From positions 3,224,001 to 3,288,000 of the forward strand of contig NZ_CP041696.1 in the NCBI RefSeq assembly GCF_007362955.1: 64,000 nucleotides of DNA. Reading direction: 5' to 3'. The DNA is from Lysinibacillus fusiformis. Its GTDB lineage: Bacteria > Bacillota > Bacilli > Bacillales_A > Planococcaceae. The notes beneath the pieces are model-generated. The model searched no databases and was not told where the DNA came from. It was given only the letters and a program-made list of their open reading frames with translations. Below, one piece after another: positions 18,191-27,237 of this stretch. The first letter of the stretch is position 1. Each line of letters starts with the position of its first letter. Both the position numbers and the translations under genes were made by a program.

Positions 18191-19930
18191 ATGTTACATC
18201 AGCTTTCATGGAAAGTCGGTGGGCAACAGGGTGAAGGGATTGAGAGTACAGGTGAGATTTTCTCAATGGCAATGAATCGTTTAGGATATTTCCTATACGG
18301 TTATCGTCACTTCTCTTCTCGAATTAAAGGTGGCCATACGAATAATAAAATTACAGTTCGTCCAACAGAAGTACGTTCTATTGCGGATGATTTAGATATT
18401 TTAGTTGCCTTCGACCAAGAAACAATCGACGTCAATTATAAAGAGTTAACAGAAAATGGTGTTATTTTAGCTGATGCAAAGTTTGAACCAGTAAAACCTG
18501 AAGATTCCAAGGCGCCGTTATTCGCAGTACCATTCACAGAAGTAGCGGCGGAGCTTGGCACAACATTAATGAAGAACATGGTAGCAATTGGAGCAACAGC
18601 TTCCCTTCTTAACTTAGAAGATGCTGTCTTCCAAAATGTTGTGGATGATATTTTCGGTAAAAAAGGTGAAGAAGTTGTACAAAAAAACATGGAAGCTATT
18701 GCACGCGGCCATAAAATGATGGATGAGCTTATAGGTGATCGCGCGGGCGAATGGGCATTAGCGCCTGCAGACGGCAAACGCCGTATGTTCATGATTGGTA
18801 ATGATGCAGTTGCACTAGGTGCACTTGCAGCTGGGACACGCTTCATGGCGGCATACCCAATTACACCCGCTTCTGAAATTATGGAATACCTCATTAAAAA
18901 ATTACCGAAATTTGGTGGTGCGGTTATCCAAACAGAAGATGAAATTGCAGCAGCAACAATGGCTATTGGGTCAAACTTTGGTGGTGTTCGTGCATTCACT
19001 GCATCAGCAGGTCCGGGTCTTTCATTGATGATGGAAGCAATCGGACTTTCGGGTATGACGGAGCAACCACTTGTTATTATCGATACACAACGTGGTGGTC
19101 CATCGACAGGTCTACCAACAAAACAAGAGCAATCAGATTTAATGGCGATGCTTTATGGTACACATGGTGAGATTCCGAAAGTAGTTATCGCCCCTTCAAC
19201 AATGCAGGAGGCGTTCTTTGACACAATCCAAGCATTCAATATTGCTGAAGAATTGCAATTACCGGTTATTTTAATGACAGATTTACAGTTATCACTTGGT
19301 AAACAAACTGCGGAACCATTTGATTACAATAAAATTGAAATTCGTCGCGGTAAAATTGTTACGGAAGAGCTTGAAGAAGCAGTAGATAAAGCCTACTTTA
19401 AACGTTATGAAAACACAGAAGATGGTATATCACCGCGTGTCTTACCAGGTCAGTTAAATGGTATTCACCATGTAACAGGTGTAGAGCATGATGAAACAGG
19501 TAAGCCGTCTGAGGCGACGGGTAACCGTCGTACACAAATGGATAAACGTTTCCGTAAGCTTGAGGCACTAAACTTTGATACACCTGTTTATAAAAATGCG
19601 CCGCATGATGAAGCAGATATACTACTGGTTGGCTTTAACTCAACACGTGGTGCTATTGAAGAAGTACAAGAGCGTCTCAATGCACAAGGTATGAAAGTAA
19701 ACCATGCACATATGCGCTTAATTCACCCATTCCCATCTGCGGATATGGCACCTCTTGTAACGAAAGCGAAAAAAGTGATTGTTGTAGAAAACAACTACAC
19801 AGGTCAATTAGCAAATATCATAAAAATGAATATTGGCGGGCACGATAAAATTGAGACCATCACAAAATATGATGGTACACCGTTCTTGCCAGGTGAATTA
19901 GAAAATAAAGTGAAGGAGCTGACTCGCTAA
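18191..19930 (+). CDS. korA: 2-oxoacid:ferredoxin oxidoreductase, alpha (gamma-alpha fusion) subunit
   Basis: This 579-residue subunit joins a gamma domain (about residues 1-180; WKVGGQQGEGIESTG and HFSSRIKGGH motifs) to the PFOR alpha domain (from about 200: GNDAVALGALAAGTRFMAAYPITPASEI). It ends with a C-terminal domain containing VVENNYTGQLA. With KorB it decarboxylates 2-oxoglutarate (or related 2-oxoacids) to the acyl-CoA, reducing ferredoxin. Its stop overlaps the korB start by one base. The start ATG has AAGGAG upstream. In many Bacillales korAB lies near miaB, as here before later insertions. Confidence 0.93.
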   Translation: MLHQLSWKVGGQQGEGIESTGEIFSMAMNRLGYFLYGYRHFSSRIKGGHTNNKITVRPTEVRSIADDLDILVAFDQETIDVNYKELTENGVILADAKFEPVKPEDSKAPLFAVPFTEVAAELGTTLMKNMVAIGATASLLNLEDAVFQNVVDDIFGKKGEEVVQKNMEAIARGHKMMDELIGDRAGEWALAPADGKRRMFMIGNDAVALGALAAGTRFMAAYPITPASEIMEYLIKKLPKFGGAVIQTEDEIAAATMAIGSNFGGVRAFTASAGPGLSLMMEAIGLSGMTEQPLVIIDTQRGGPSTGLPTKQEQSDLMAMLYGTHGEIPKVVIAPSTMQEAFFDTIQAFNIAEELQLPVILMTDLQLSLGKQTAEPFDYNKIEIRRGKIVTEELEEAVDKAYFKRYENTEDGISPRVLPGQLNGIHHVTGVEHDETGKPSEATGNRRTQMDKRFRKLEALNFDTPVYKNAPHDEADILLVGFNSTRGAIEEVQERLNAQGMKVNHAHMRLIHPFPSADMAPLVTKAKKVIVVENNYTGQLANIIKMNIGGHDKIETITKYDGTPFLPGELENKVKELTR

Positions 19931-20796
19931 TGGCAACATTTAAGGATTTTCGTAATTCAGTAAAACCAAACTGGTGCCCTGGCTGTGGTGACTTCTCGGT
20001 ACAAGCCGCAATACAACGTGCAGCTGCTAATGTGGGCATCGAACCAAACGAGCTTGCTGTGATTTCTGGGATAGGCTGTTCAGGTCGTATTTCAGGTTAT
20101 ATAAATTCATATGGTTTCCATGGAATCCATGGTCGTGCACTACCGATTGCCCAAGGCTTAAAAATGGCTAATCGTGACTTAAACGTTATCGCATCTGGTG
20201 GTGATGGAGACGGCTTTGCCATCGGGATGGGGCATACAATTCACGCAATCCGTCGTAACATTGACATCACATACGTTGTAATGGATAACCAAATTTACGG
20301 TTTAACAAAAGGGCAAACATCACCACGTTCTGCTGCTGGATTTATCACAAAATCTACACCAGGTGGTGCAATTGAGCCTTCGTTAAAACCATTAGAGGTA
20401 GCTTTAACAAGTGGTGCAACATTTGTGGCACAAGGTTTCTCTACTGATATTAAAGAATTGACAGCTCTAATTGAAGCGGGTATTAACCATAAAGGTTTCT
20501 CATTCATCAACGTATTCTCACCTTGTGTAACATACAACAAAGTGAACACTTATGATTGGTTTAAAGAGAATTTAACAAAGCTTGCAGATATTGAAGGCTA
20601 CGACAATTCAGATCGCAGCATGGCAATGCGTACAGTAATGGAAAATGAAGGACTTGTTACAGGTATTATCTATCAAGATACAAAAACAGCTTCTTACCAA
20701 GAGAAAGTCCCTGGCTACTCTGAACTTCCTCTTACAGATATCGACATTAAAATGAGCGAAAATCAATTTAATGAATTAGTCAATGAATTTATGTAA
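19930..20796 (+). CDS. korB: 2-oxoacid:ferredoxin oxidoreductase, beta subunit
   Basis: This 288-residue thiamine-diphosphate-binding beta subunit has the CPGCGDF motif (first cysteines of the iron-sulfur ligand set) at residues 17-23. The ThDP/Mg motif GGDGDGFAIGMGHTIHA-x-RRN, DNQIYGLTKGQ and a later FSPCVTYN cysteine are also present. The overlapping TAATG with korA indicates translational coupling and a stoichiometric complex. Confidence 0.95.
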   Translation: MATFKDFRNSVKPNWCPGCGDFSVQAAIQRAAANVGIEPNELAVISGIGCSGRISGYINSYGFHGIHGRALPIAQGLKMANRDLNVIASGGDGDGFAIGMGHTIHAIRRNIDITYVVMDNQIYGLTKGQTSPRSAAGFITKSTPGGAIEPSLKPLEVALTSGATFVAQGFSTDIKELTALIEAGINHKGFSFINVFSPCVTYNKVNTYDWFKENLTKLADIEGYDNSDRSMAMRTVMENEGLVTGIIYQDTKTASYQEKVPGYSELPLTDIDIKMSENQFNELVNEFM

Positions 20797-20845
20797 CTAA
20801 AAATTGATTTAAATGCCTTAATAGTAAAATAATTGAATCGAACTG

Positions 20846-20887
20846 TAGGCAAACTTGTAAAAATCGAGTTTGCCTATGGTTTTTTTG
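20846..20887 (+). terminator. korAB terminator
   Basis: TAGGCAAACT (20846-20855) pairs with AGTTTGCCTA (20867-20876), followed by GG and seven T. Confidence 0.9.
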
Positions 20888-21049
20888 TATGAGTTCAAAA
20901 AAGCTACTCGTTTGTCGAGCACGACGATCGCGCCTATGTGCCAAGCATCTACTTGCTATAAAGGGAAGGCACGCTCTGCTCTTTTGATTGAAGTGGAGGC
21001 TGGGCGACTAATTTTGCTCATATCAAGTTGCGAGTTCATATTAAAAGTT

Positions 21050-21111
21050 AAATCCTTATAAAATCCTTATAATCATTTTTTACAATGAAGTCATCGAAAG
21101 GATGATGACTT
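21050..21111 (+). promoter_or_regulatory. Direct-repeat operator and folded leader of the LanFEG operon
   Basis: AAATCCTTATA occurs twice in perfect tandem (21050-21060, 21061-21071), so ATCCT recurs every 11 bp, one helical turn. The second copy contains a TATAAT-like -10 element (21068-21073). Such spaced direct repeats are typical binding sites of OmpR-type regulators of lantibiotic systems. The leader then forms AAGTCATC/GATGACTT (21088-21095 with 21104-21111) with the GAAAGGA ribosome-binding site in the loop. The 20888-21049 stretch shows nothing else. Confidence 0.5.
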
Positions 21112-21114
21112 ACT

Positions 21115-21822
21115 ATGGAAGATATTATTTTACAAACAGAAAATCTTTGTAAAAGCTTTAAAGGACAGAAGATTGTGGAAAATCTATCTTTGACCATTCC
21201 AAGAAACTCCGTTTATGGATTACTAGGGCCAAATGGAGCGGGGAAATCAACGACGTTAAAAATGATTTCAGGCATGCTGCGTCCAAATTCAGGGACAATA
21301 CTATTTAATGGACATGGCTGGCGTCGAACAGATTTAATAGATATTGGTGTATTGATTGAAACGCCACCGCTTTACGACAACTTAACTGCACGAGAGAATC
21401 TCAAGGTCCGAACAATTGCCCTTGGATTGCCGCAAAGCCGTATAGATGAAGTTCTTAAGATAGTTGACTTAACCAATACAGGTAAAAAACGTACCGGGCA
21501 GTTTTCTTTAGGGATGAAACAGCGTTTAGGCATAGCCATTGCACTGCTAAATTATCCAAAACTCCTAATTCTTGATGAGCCAACAAATGGTCTTGACCCC
21601 ATCGGAATTCAAGAACTACGGAAATTGATTCGTTCTTTTCCTGAGCAAGGTATCACCGTTATCTTGTCGAGCCATATCTTGTCAGAAGTAGAACAAGTTG
21701 TCGATGAAATTGGCATTATTGCTGGAGGAGTATTAGGATATCAGGGGATTGCACCGCAAGGTCAAGAATTAGAATCACTATTTATGCAGGTAGTCGCCGC
21801 GAACAGAAAGGCGGGACAATAA
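21115..21822 (+). CDS. Lantibiotic-protection ABC transporter, ATP-binding subunit (LanF/SpaF-like)
   Basis: This 235-residue ABC ATPase has Walker A GPNGAGKST, signature LGMKQRLGIA (FSLGMKQR in place of LSGGQ), Walker B LLILDEPTNGLDP, and the switch region ILSSHILSEVEQ. The degenerate FSLGM signature and size fit the LanF/BcrA group that expels peptide antibiotics acting at the membrane. It is followed within two bases by two permease genes and then a two-component system, the usual arrangement of SpaFEG-RK and CprABC-KR. No lantibiotic structural or modification genes are present, so resistance rather than self-immunity is likely. Confidence 0.9.
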   Translation: MEDIILQTENLCKSFKGQKIVENLSLTIPRNSVYGLLGPNGAGKSTTLKMISGMLRPNSGTILFNGHGWRRTDLIDIGVLIETPPLYDNLTARENLKVRTIALGLPQSRIDEVLKIVDLTNTGKKRTGQFSLGMKQRLGIAIALLNYPKLLILDEPTNGLDPIGIQELRKLIRSFPEQGITVILSSHILSEVEQVVDEIGIIAGGVLGYQGIAPQGQELESLFMQVVAANRKAGQ

Positions 21823-21823
21823 A

Positions 21824-22558
21824 ATGTTACCTCATGTTATGAAAGCTGAAAGATTAAAATGGAAAAGGACTTTTATTCCAAAATTAGTCTGGCTTACCCC
21901 AATTGTTACGTTGCTTCTTAGTGCAGGTTTAATGGGAGGTAATTTTTTTCAAACAGGCGCTTATAATTGGTGGTATACAATGCTCTTACCCGGTGCACTA
22001 ACGATATGTTGTGCATTGACAGTGGAAAAAGATTCAAAATTGAAATATCATAGTATTCTCGCTATGCCAATTGATATGAAAACGATTTGGCTAGGCAAAA
22101 TTCTTACATGTAGCGCCTGGCTGTTACTAATCACAGTTGTTTTCTTAATCGGTATTACTGCTGGAGGAATGACGCTTTTTGGCAATAGTATATCCATTGG
22201 AAACAGCCTAACAGGAAGTTTTTTAATTTTCGTGACGTTTTTATGGCAAATTCCCTTATGTTTGTTCCTAGCTGCGAAATGCGGAACTTATATGGCAATT
22301 TTATTAAATTTAGTTGGCAATATTGTTGGGGTTGCCGCATTAGCAGATGGAGGGCTTTGGTTTACCTTCCCTTATGCAATTACAGCGCGTTTATTGTGTC
22401 CAACACTTCATATTTTGCCTAATGGACTACCCGTTCAGGATGGTAGTGAACTATTGAGTACGGGCGTTATCGTACCAGGCGTAACAATTGCGTTAATATG
22501 GTTTGCACTTTTGACCTTCTTTACCGCAAGATGGTTTAAGCGAAGAGAGGCGAAATAG
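21824..22558 (+). CDS. Lantibiotic immunity ABC transporter permease, MutE/EpiE-like
   Basis: This 244-residue protein has six predicted membrane helices. It starts MLPHVMKAERLKWKRTFIPKL, the typical N-terminus of LanE permeases (a short cytoplasmic segment with AERLKWKRT). It begins one base after the ATPase stop, preceded by AAAGGCGGGAC as ribosome-binding site. It should form a heteromer with the next permease. Confidence 0.87.
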   Translation: MLPHVMKAERLKWKRTFIPKLVWLTPIVTLLLSAGLMGGNFFQTGAYNWWYTMLLPGALTICCALTVEKDSKLKYHSILAMPIDMKTIWLGKILTCSAWLLLITVVFLIGITAGGMTLFGNSISIGNSLTGSFLIFVTFLWQIPLCLFLAAKCGTYMAILLNLVGNIVGVAALADGGLWFTFPYAITARLLCPTLHILPNGLPVQDGSELLSTGVIVPGVTIALIWFALLTFFTARWFKRREAK

Positions 22559-22562
22559 CAGC

Positions 22563-23318
22563 ATGGTATTTTTCCGATTACTGAACGCGGAGTTTCTTAA
22601 ATCAAAAAGGACGCCATTTTTGCTAATGCATCTACTTGTCCCTATCATTATTTCAGGGCTGTTTTTAGCATATTATTCCTATTCTCCATGGGATTTCAAT
22701 GGGAAGGTAACTGCTTTTTATCAAGCATTAGCGTGCGGGCTTCCCATTATTATTGGATTAGTTTGTGCCATGTCTGCAGAACAGGAAGCATCAGCAGGCC
22801 ATTTTCAGCTAATGTTAACTGCGACTAGCATAAAAATATTAGCATTTGTAAGCAAATTGCTGCACTTACTTTTATTCAGCTTTGCCTCAATAATGTTCTC
22901 TATTTTAGTTTTTAGTTTTGGCTTTATTGAAATCTTACATGAAGACCGATTTGATGTTCAGTTTTATGTGATAGGCGCGTGTATTTTATTCGGAAGTTAT
23001 GTATTTTTATATATTTTACATCTTTTTATAAGCCTTCGTTTTGGTAAAGGTGCCTCAATTGGCCTAGGTATTGTGGAAGCACTTTTGGTCGCTTTACTGC
23101 TGACAGGTCTAGGTGATGGCATTTGGTCATTTATTCCTTATGGTTGGGGTGGTCATTTCATTTCTCTTTGGGCACTCTACGAGAGTGGTGTGGAGCTATC
23201 AGTCGTGCATACGGGATTACAAGTTGGTATGATTACATGTATTAGTGCAACATTGCTGGCATTTATATGGGTTTGTTTATGGTTTTGGCGTTGGGAAGGA
23301 AGAAAGTCAGAGGGTTAG
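22563..23318 (+). CDS. Lantibiotic immunity ABC transporter permease, MutG-like
   Basis: This 251-residue, six-helix permease starts MVFFRLLNAEFLKSKRTPF, the LanG counterpart of the preceding permease. It ends with a tryptophan-rich last helix. It begins four bases after the upstream stop. The F-E-G set makes a complete exporter that removes lantibiotic-type peptides from the membrane. Confidence 0.87.
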   Translation: MVFFRLLNAEFLKSKRTPFLLMHLLVPIIISGLFLAYYSYSPWDFNGKVTAFYQALACGLPIIIGLVCAMSAEQEASAGHFQLMLTATSIKILAFVSKLLHLLLFSFASIMFSILVFSFGFIEILHEDRFDVQFYVIGACILFGSYVFLYILHLFISLRFGKGASIGLGIVEALLVALLLTGLGDGIWSFIPYGWGGHFISLWALYESGVELSVVHTGLQVGMITCISATLLAFIWVCLWFWRWEGRKSEG

Positions 23319-23343
23319 AATAAAGAATGTTGAGGTACGGTGT

Positions 23344-24006
23344 ATGGCAAAAGTGTTAGCAGTGGATGATGAGGCAGATATATTAGTGTTGATAAAAAAT
23401 GCCTTAATAAAAGATAATCACCTTGTGACTGTTGTATCTGATGCAGCAGAAGTATGTAAAATAGATCTTGGTAATTTCGATTTAATATTACTAGATGTGA
23501 TGATGCCGACTATAGACGGGTTCACTTTGTGTAGGCAAATTCGTCCTGCTGTAGATTGCCCTATACTTTTTTTAACAGCTAAAACGTTAGAGGAAGATCT
23601 TATGTATGGTCTCGGACTTGGGGCAGACGACTATCTTGTAAAACCTTTTGGCATCGGAGAGCTACGTGCAAGAGTGAATGCCCATTTGAGACGCGAAAAA
23701 CGAGGTAGACGGAGCATTCTATATATGGATGAGGTTCACTTCAATTTATCAGGCAAAGAGTTATATGTAAGTGAAGAGAAGGTAACTCTCACAAAAAGTG
23801 AATATGAGATTTGTGAGTTTCTCGCGCATAATCGTGGTCAGGTTTTTACGAAGGAAAAAATCTACGAAACTATTTTTGGTTTTGATGGGAAAAGTGACAG
23901 CATGGCTATTACGGAGCATATAAAAAATATTCGCGCTAAGCTACATGCCTTTGACGTTGATGTAATTGACACGGTTTGGGGGATTGGCTATAAATGGAGA
24001 CTATAA
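23344..24006 (+). CDS. OmpR-family response regulator (SpaR/CprR-like)
   Basis: This 220-residue regulator has an N-terminal receiver domain (VLAVDDEADIL, phosphoacceptor in LILLDVMMPTIDG, FLTAK, DDYLVKPF) and a C-terminal winged-helix DNA-binding domain (LTKSEYEICEFLAHN, ending DTVWGIGYKWRL). A longer in-frame version would start inside the permease gene. ATG 23344 is preferred, being the first residue before the receiver motif, with GAGG nine bases upstream. It probably binds the 11-bp direct repeats in front of the transporter operon (inference). Confidence 0.93.
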   Translation: MAKVLAVDDEADILVLIKNALIKDNHLVTVVSDAAEVCKIDLGNFDLILLDVMMPTIDGFTLCRQIRPAVDCPILFLTAKTLEEDLMYGLGLGADDYLVKPFGIGELRARVNAHLRREKRGRRSILYMDEVHFNLSGKELYVSEEKVTLTKSEYEICEFLAHNRGQVFTKEKIYETIFGFDGKSDSMAITEHIKNIRAKLHAFDVDVIDTVWGIGYKWRL

Positions 24007-25386
24007 GGCCAAGTAAAGGAACACGCCTTCATTCATTTTTTTCTTCGATATCTACTTTCCTTCAGTATCGGTACAATATTATTTGTGGCTATACTGATTG
24101 GTTTATTTCTATTAGCCTTTTCTACTAATATTATTTTGCCAGCAAATTATGCTGAATCTCAGATTTCTTACACTAAAAATCGCATTGCTTCAAGTGATAC
24201 AGTAACTGCTGATATGATACCTGATCTAGTAGACTACGCTGTCTATTCTAAACAAGGTACATTTATTTCAGGTAATCTTTCAGCAAAGGAAGCCATCCAT
24301 GCTTGGGACTTCATGCAAAAGGGAGAAAACAAGGGTGGTTCCCAATTTTACACGTTTATACAGCGTGAAAATGAGGTTTGTATATTGCGCTATTATTTAG
24401 TACCGCAATATCGCTCCACTATATTAAGAGAGTACTTGCCAAATCCACAACTGTTGATGTTCCTGATATTTATAGTTGGCATTTTTGCTCAAGCGACAGT
24501 GCTTGCTATCCACTTTGGGAGACGTTTGAAGAAAAAAATGATGGGTTTACAAGATGCTATAAAAAAAATACAACATCAGAATTTAGATTTCACCATAGCT
24601 CCATCTGGAATACGTGAAATCGATGACATTGCTTCTTCATTTGGGCACATGAAAGATGCACTGCATAGTTCATTAAAGCAGCAATGGGAGTTAGAGCAAT
24701 CCCGTAGAGAACAGATTACTGCCCTTGCTCATGACATCAAAACGCCATTAACGATTATTCGCGGGAATGCTGAGTTGTTACAAGACACACAACAGGACGC
24801 TACGCAACGCGCATATAATGACTATATATTGAAAAATACCATTGTCATTGAACATTTCACAAAAGAACTGATGGATTTATCTAAAATGGAGAAAATTACA
24901 GTGCATGAAAAAACAGCTATTATAACAGAGGCTTTTCTTGCAGATGTGGAGAATCAAATGAAGGCTCTTTCTTGTGAGAAAAGTCTTCAGGTGTGTATGC
25001 GCAAAGAAAAGCTACCAGAGTTTATTGCGATTAATAAAGAATCCTTTTATCGGGCTATTTTAAACGTCATTGTCAATGCGGTGGAGTATACCCCTTTTAA
25101 TGGGAAAGTTACTTTATCTGTTCAAGGAACCTCTGATGCTGTTCGATTTATCGTTACAGACAATGGCCATGGTTTCTCCCCAAAAGATGTGAAAGAGGCG
25201 ACAAAGCAATTTTATCGAGGCGATTCCAGTAGAAATACCGGTAATCATCATGGTATGGGACTTTACATTGCTCAATCGATTGTACAAAACCATGGAGGTA
25301 CTTTGCTAATTGCTAATGATATTGCAACCGGTGGAGGAAAAGTAACATTAACTATTCCATTTCGTAATCATGAAAAAAGACAATAG
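23994..25386 (+). pseudogene. Sensor histidine kinase with frameshift in a T7 run (SpaK/CprK-like)
   Basis: The kinase has membrane helices, a HAMP-like linker (about 24500-24690), HisKA with the phosphorylated histidine in LAHDIKTPLTII, and a HATPase domain (NVIVNAVEYTP, DNGHGFSP, HHGMGLYIAQSI). The longest intact frame starts only at GTG 24085, inside the first membrane helix, with no ribosome-binding site. An ATG at 23994 overlaps the regulator stop and encodes METIRPSKGTRLHSF. It is separated from the frame continuing FLRYLLSFSIG by one extra T in the T7 run at 24036-24042. With six T the two parts join into a normal kinase N-terminus. This may be a sequencing error, a phase-variable tract or true inactivation; slippage could restore some product. 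Confidence 0.8.
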
Positions 25387-25402
25387 AAAGTAAGTAAACA
25401 AG

Positions 25403-25440
25403 AGATGATTTTGCTACATAGTTAGCAATCATCTTTTTTT
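25403..25440 (+). terminator. Terminator of the LanFEG-RK operon
   Basis: AGATGATT..GCTA (25403-25416) pairs with TAGCAATCATCT (25423-25434), followed by seven T. Confidence 0.88.
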
Positions 25441-25517
25441 ATTGTCTAAGTAAAAGAGGGGATGTCAGGGCAATAATATGTTAAAAAATGCTACAATAAA
25501 AGAAAAAAGAAGAGGCG

Positions 25518-25895
25518 ATGTACGTGGATAACGTCATTGATTTTATTGCAAAGAAAAAGGAACGTGAAGAAAGGCAGCGTGCACAGGATTTAGAGCACTA
25601 CGTTGCATGTCATTGTAAGCTTCATCAGCCTGAAAATATTGATGCTTTGGTAGAAGGAAAAGTACTAGAGGTGAAAGATCATACATTATTTTTAGGCTTT
25701 CTTTCCATTTTAAAGGATGAAGAAATTGAACCACTTGAGATTTTTCAGGATGTTTTTACATTTGAGCCTGCCCATTTTGAAATGGACTACAATATGAAAT
25801 GGTGGTCGGTTGTGCAGTTAGCTTTTACATTTTTATCAATTCTAAAGGAAAATGAACCGCATACATATGCAAATTTCCTTGGTTTGTCTGAATAA
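25518..25895 (+). CDS. Hypothetical protein, 125 residues
   Basis: I do not recognise a named family. The product is soluble and acidic. It has a charged N-terminus (DNVIDFIAKKKEREERQRAQDLEHYV) like other small Bacillales proteins of unknown function, two cysteines in a VACHC segment (about residue 30), and alpha-helical hydrophobic stretches (TLFLGFLSIL, VVQLAFTFLSIL). It starts at ATG 25518, or GTG 25524, behind AGAGGCG. It is a single-gene unit between the terminator at 25440 and a 14-bp hairpin at about 25901-25942 without a T run. Confidence 0.7.
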   Translation: MYVDNVIDFIAKKKEREERQRAQDLEHYVACHCKLHQPENIDALVEGKVLEVKDHTLFLGFLSILKDEEIEPLEIFQDVFTFEPAHFEMDYNMKWWSVVQLAFTFLSILKENEPHTYANFLGLSE

Positions 25896-26148
25896 TCTAG
25901 GGTGTGTGCACGTTTGAAGCACTGTACAAACGTGCGCATACAAAACTAGATTCCACTAAATACGCCAATTATAAGAAAACATGAGCTTTACAATTCCCCT
26001 AATTATCAAACATTCTTCATAGAGTTTAATAAATCCTCAAAAATTTTTACCGAATATTTTTAAGCGCTCCATACTTGCTTAATGTTTGTTTTATAAGATT
26101 ACTGTTGTAAGCAAATAAAAATAAACATAAACAAATGGAGGGTTCATC

Positions 26149-27237
26149 ATGGCAATTCAAAAATTGTGGAAGAAAAGTCTAATCGGTGTATTAGCGATTT
26201 CAATGTTGGCTGCTTGTTCTAATAGTACATCTAACTCGCATGACGTAAACAGTGATTTGACGCTTGACGAAATTACTGAAAAAGCGAAAGAAGAAGGTAC
26301 TGTAAACTCTGTCGGGATGCCTGATACATGGGCGAACTGGGTGGAGACATGGCAAGAGCTGGATGCGGAATATAGTCTGAAGCACAAAGATACAGACATG
26401 TCGAGTGCAGAAGAGCTCGCTAAGTTTGAAGCAGAAAAAGAAGATGCCACAGCGGATATTGGCGACGTAGGGATTGCATTTGGACCAATTGCGAAAGATA
26501 AGGGCTTAACATTACCGTATAAAACATCTTATTGGGATGATATTCCACAGTGGGCGAAAGATGATGAAGGACATTGGATTGTTGGCTATACAGGAACAAT
26601 TTCATTTTTAACAGATACAAATAATGTGAAAAACGCCCCAACATCTTGGGCGGACATTAAAAATGGCGATTATACTGTCAGTATTGGTGATGCCTTAACA
26701 GCGAACCAAGCGCAATTTGCGATTTTGGCAGCTGCAATGGCTTTCGGTGGTGATGAATCGAATATTCAACCTGGTATTGACTTCTTTGCGGAATTAGCTA
26801 AACAGGGGCGTTTACAAGGAGATCCTTCTGTAGCCAATTTAGAAAAAGGTGAAATTGATGTAGCCATCCTATGGGACTTTAATGCGTTGGGCTATCGTCA
26901 CCAAATTGATGAAGACCGTTTTAATGTTGTTGTTCCGTCTGAGGGTTCCGTGACATCAGGCTATGCGACGGTTATCAATAAGTATGCGAAAAACCCACAT
27001 GCCGCTATGTTAACACGAGAATATATTTTATCGGACGCAGGACAGGAAAACTTAGCGAAGGGTTATGCACGCCCAATTCGTGACAATGTTGAATTATCTC
27101 AAGATGTGAAGGCTTTATTACTGCCAGCGGAAATGTATAAAAAGGCGCAGCCAGTAAAAGATCAAAAGCAATGGGAAGAAACAACGAAGCAAATTCCACA
27201 AATTTATCAAGAGCAGGTTTTAATTCATGCAAAATAA
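26149..27237 (+). CDS. ABC transporter substrate-binding lipoprotein (organophosphate/phosphonate-type cluster)
   Basis: This 362-residue solute-binding protein has a lipoprotein signal peptide (KKSLIGVLAISMLAAC, acylated Cys at residue 23). The body resembles the AfuA/PotD-type binding proteins: DIGDVGIAFGPIAK, WADIKNGDYTVSIGD, VAILWDFNALGYR. It is the first gene of a seven-gene operon and overlaps the next gene by 11 bases. The ligand is unknown. The neighbouring phosphoesterases suggest a phosphorus-containing organic compound. ATG 26149 has GGAGG upstream. The 253-base gap before it is AT-rich and shows only the hairpin after the previous gene. Confidence 0.83.
   Translation: MAIQKLWKKSLIGVLAISMLAACSNSTSNSHDVNSDLTLDEITEKAKEEGTVNSVGMPDTWANWVETWQELDAEYSLKHKDTDMSSAEELAKFEAEKEDATADIGDVGIAFGPIAKDKGLTLPYKTSYWDDIPQWAKDDEGHWIVGYTGTISFLTDTNNVKNAPTSWADIKNGDYTVSIGDALTANQAQFAILAAAMAFGGDESNIQPGIDFFAELAKQGRLQGDPSVANLEKGEIDVAILWDFNALGYRHQIDEDRFNVVVPSEGSVTSGYATVINKYAKNPHAAMLTREYILSDAGQENLAKGYARPIRDNVELSQDVKALLLPAEMYKKAQPVKDQKQWEETTKQIPQIYQEQVLIHAK

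Noticed and set aside
20870..21061. 63-codon frame in the korB-LanF gap
   Set aside because: It starts inside the korAB terminator and runs into the direct-repeat promoter region, without a ribosome-binding site.
24085..25386. Annotating the sensor kinase from GTG 24085 as an intact gene
   Set aside because: That start cuts the first membrane helix, has no ribosome-binding site and ignores the well-placed ATG at 23994; a T7 frameshift explains the data better.
25901..25942. Strong hairpin after the 125-residue hypothetical gene
   Set aside because: It has a perfect core (GCACGTTTG/CAAACGTGC) but no T run. It could equally be an operator, so it is not listed separately.
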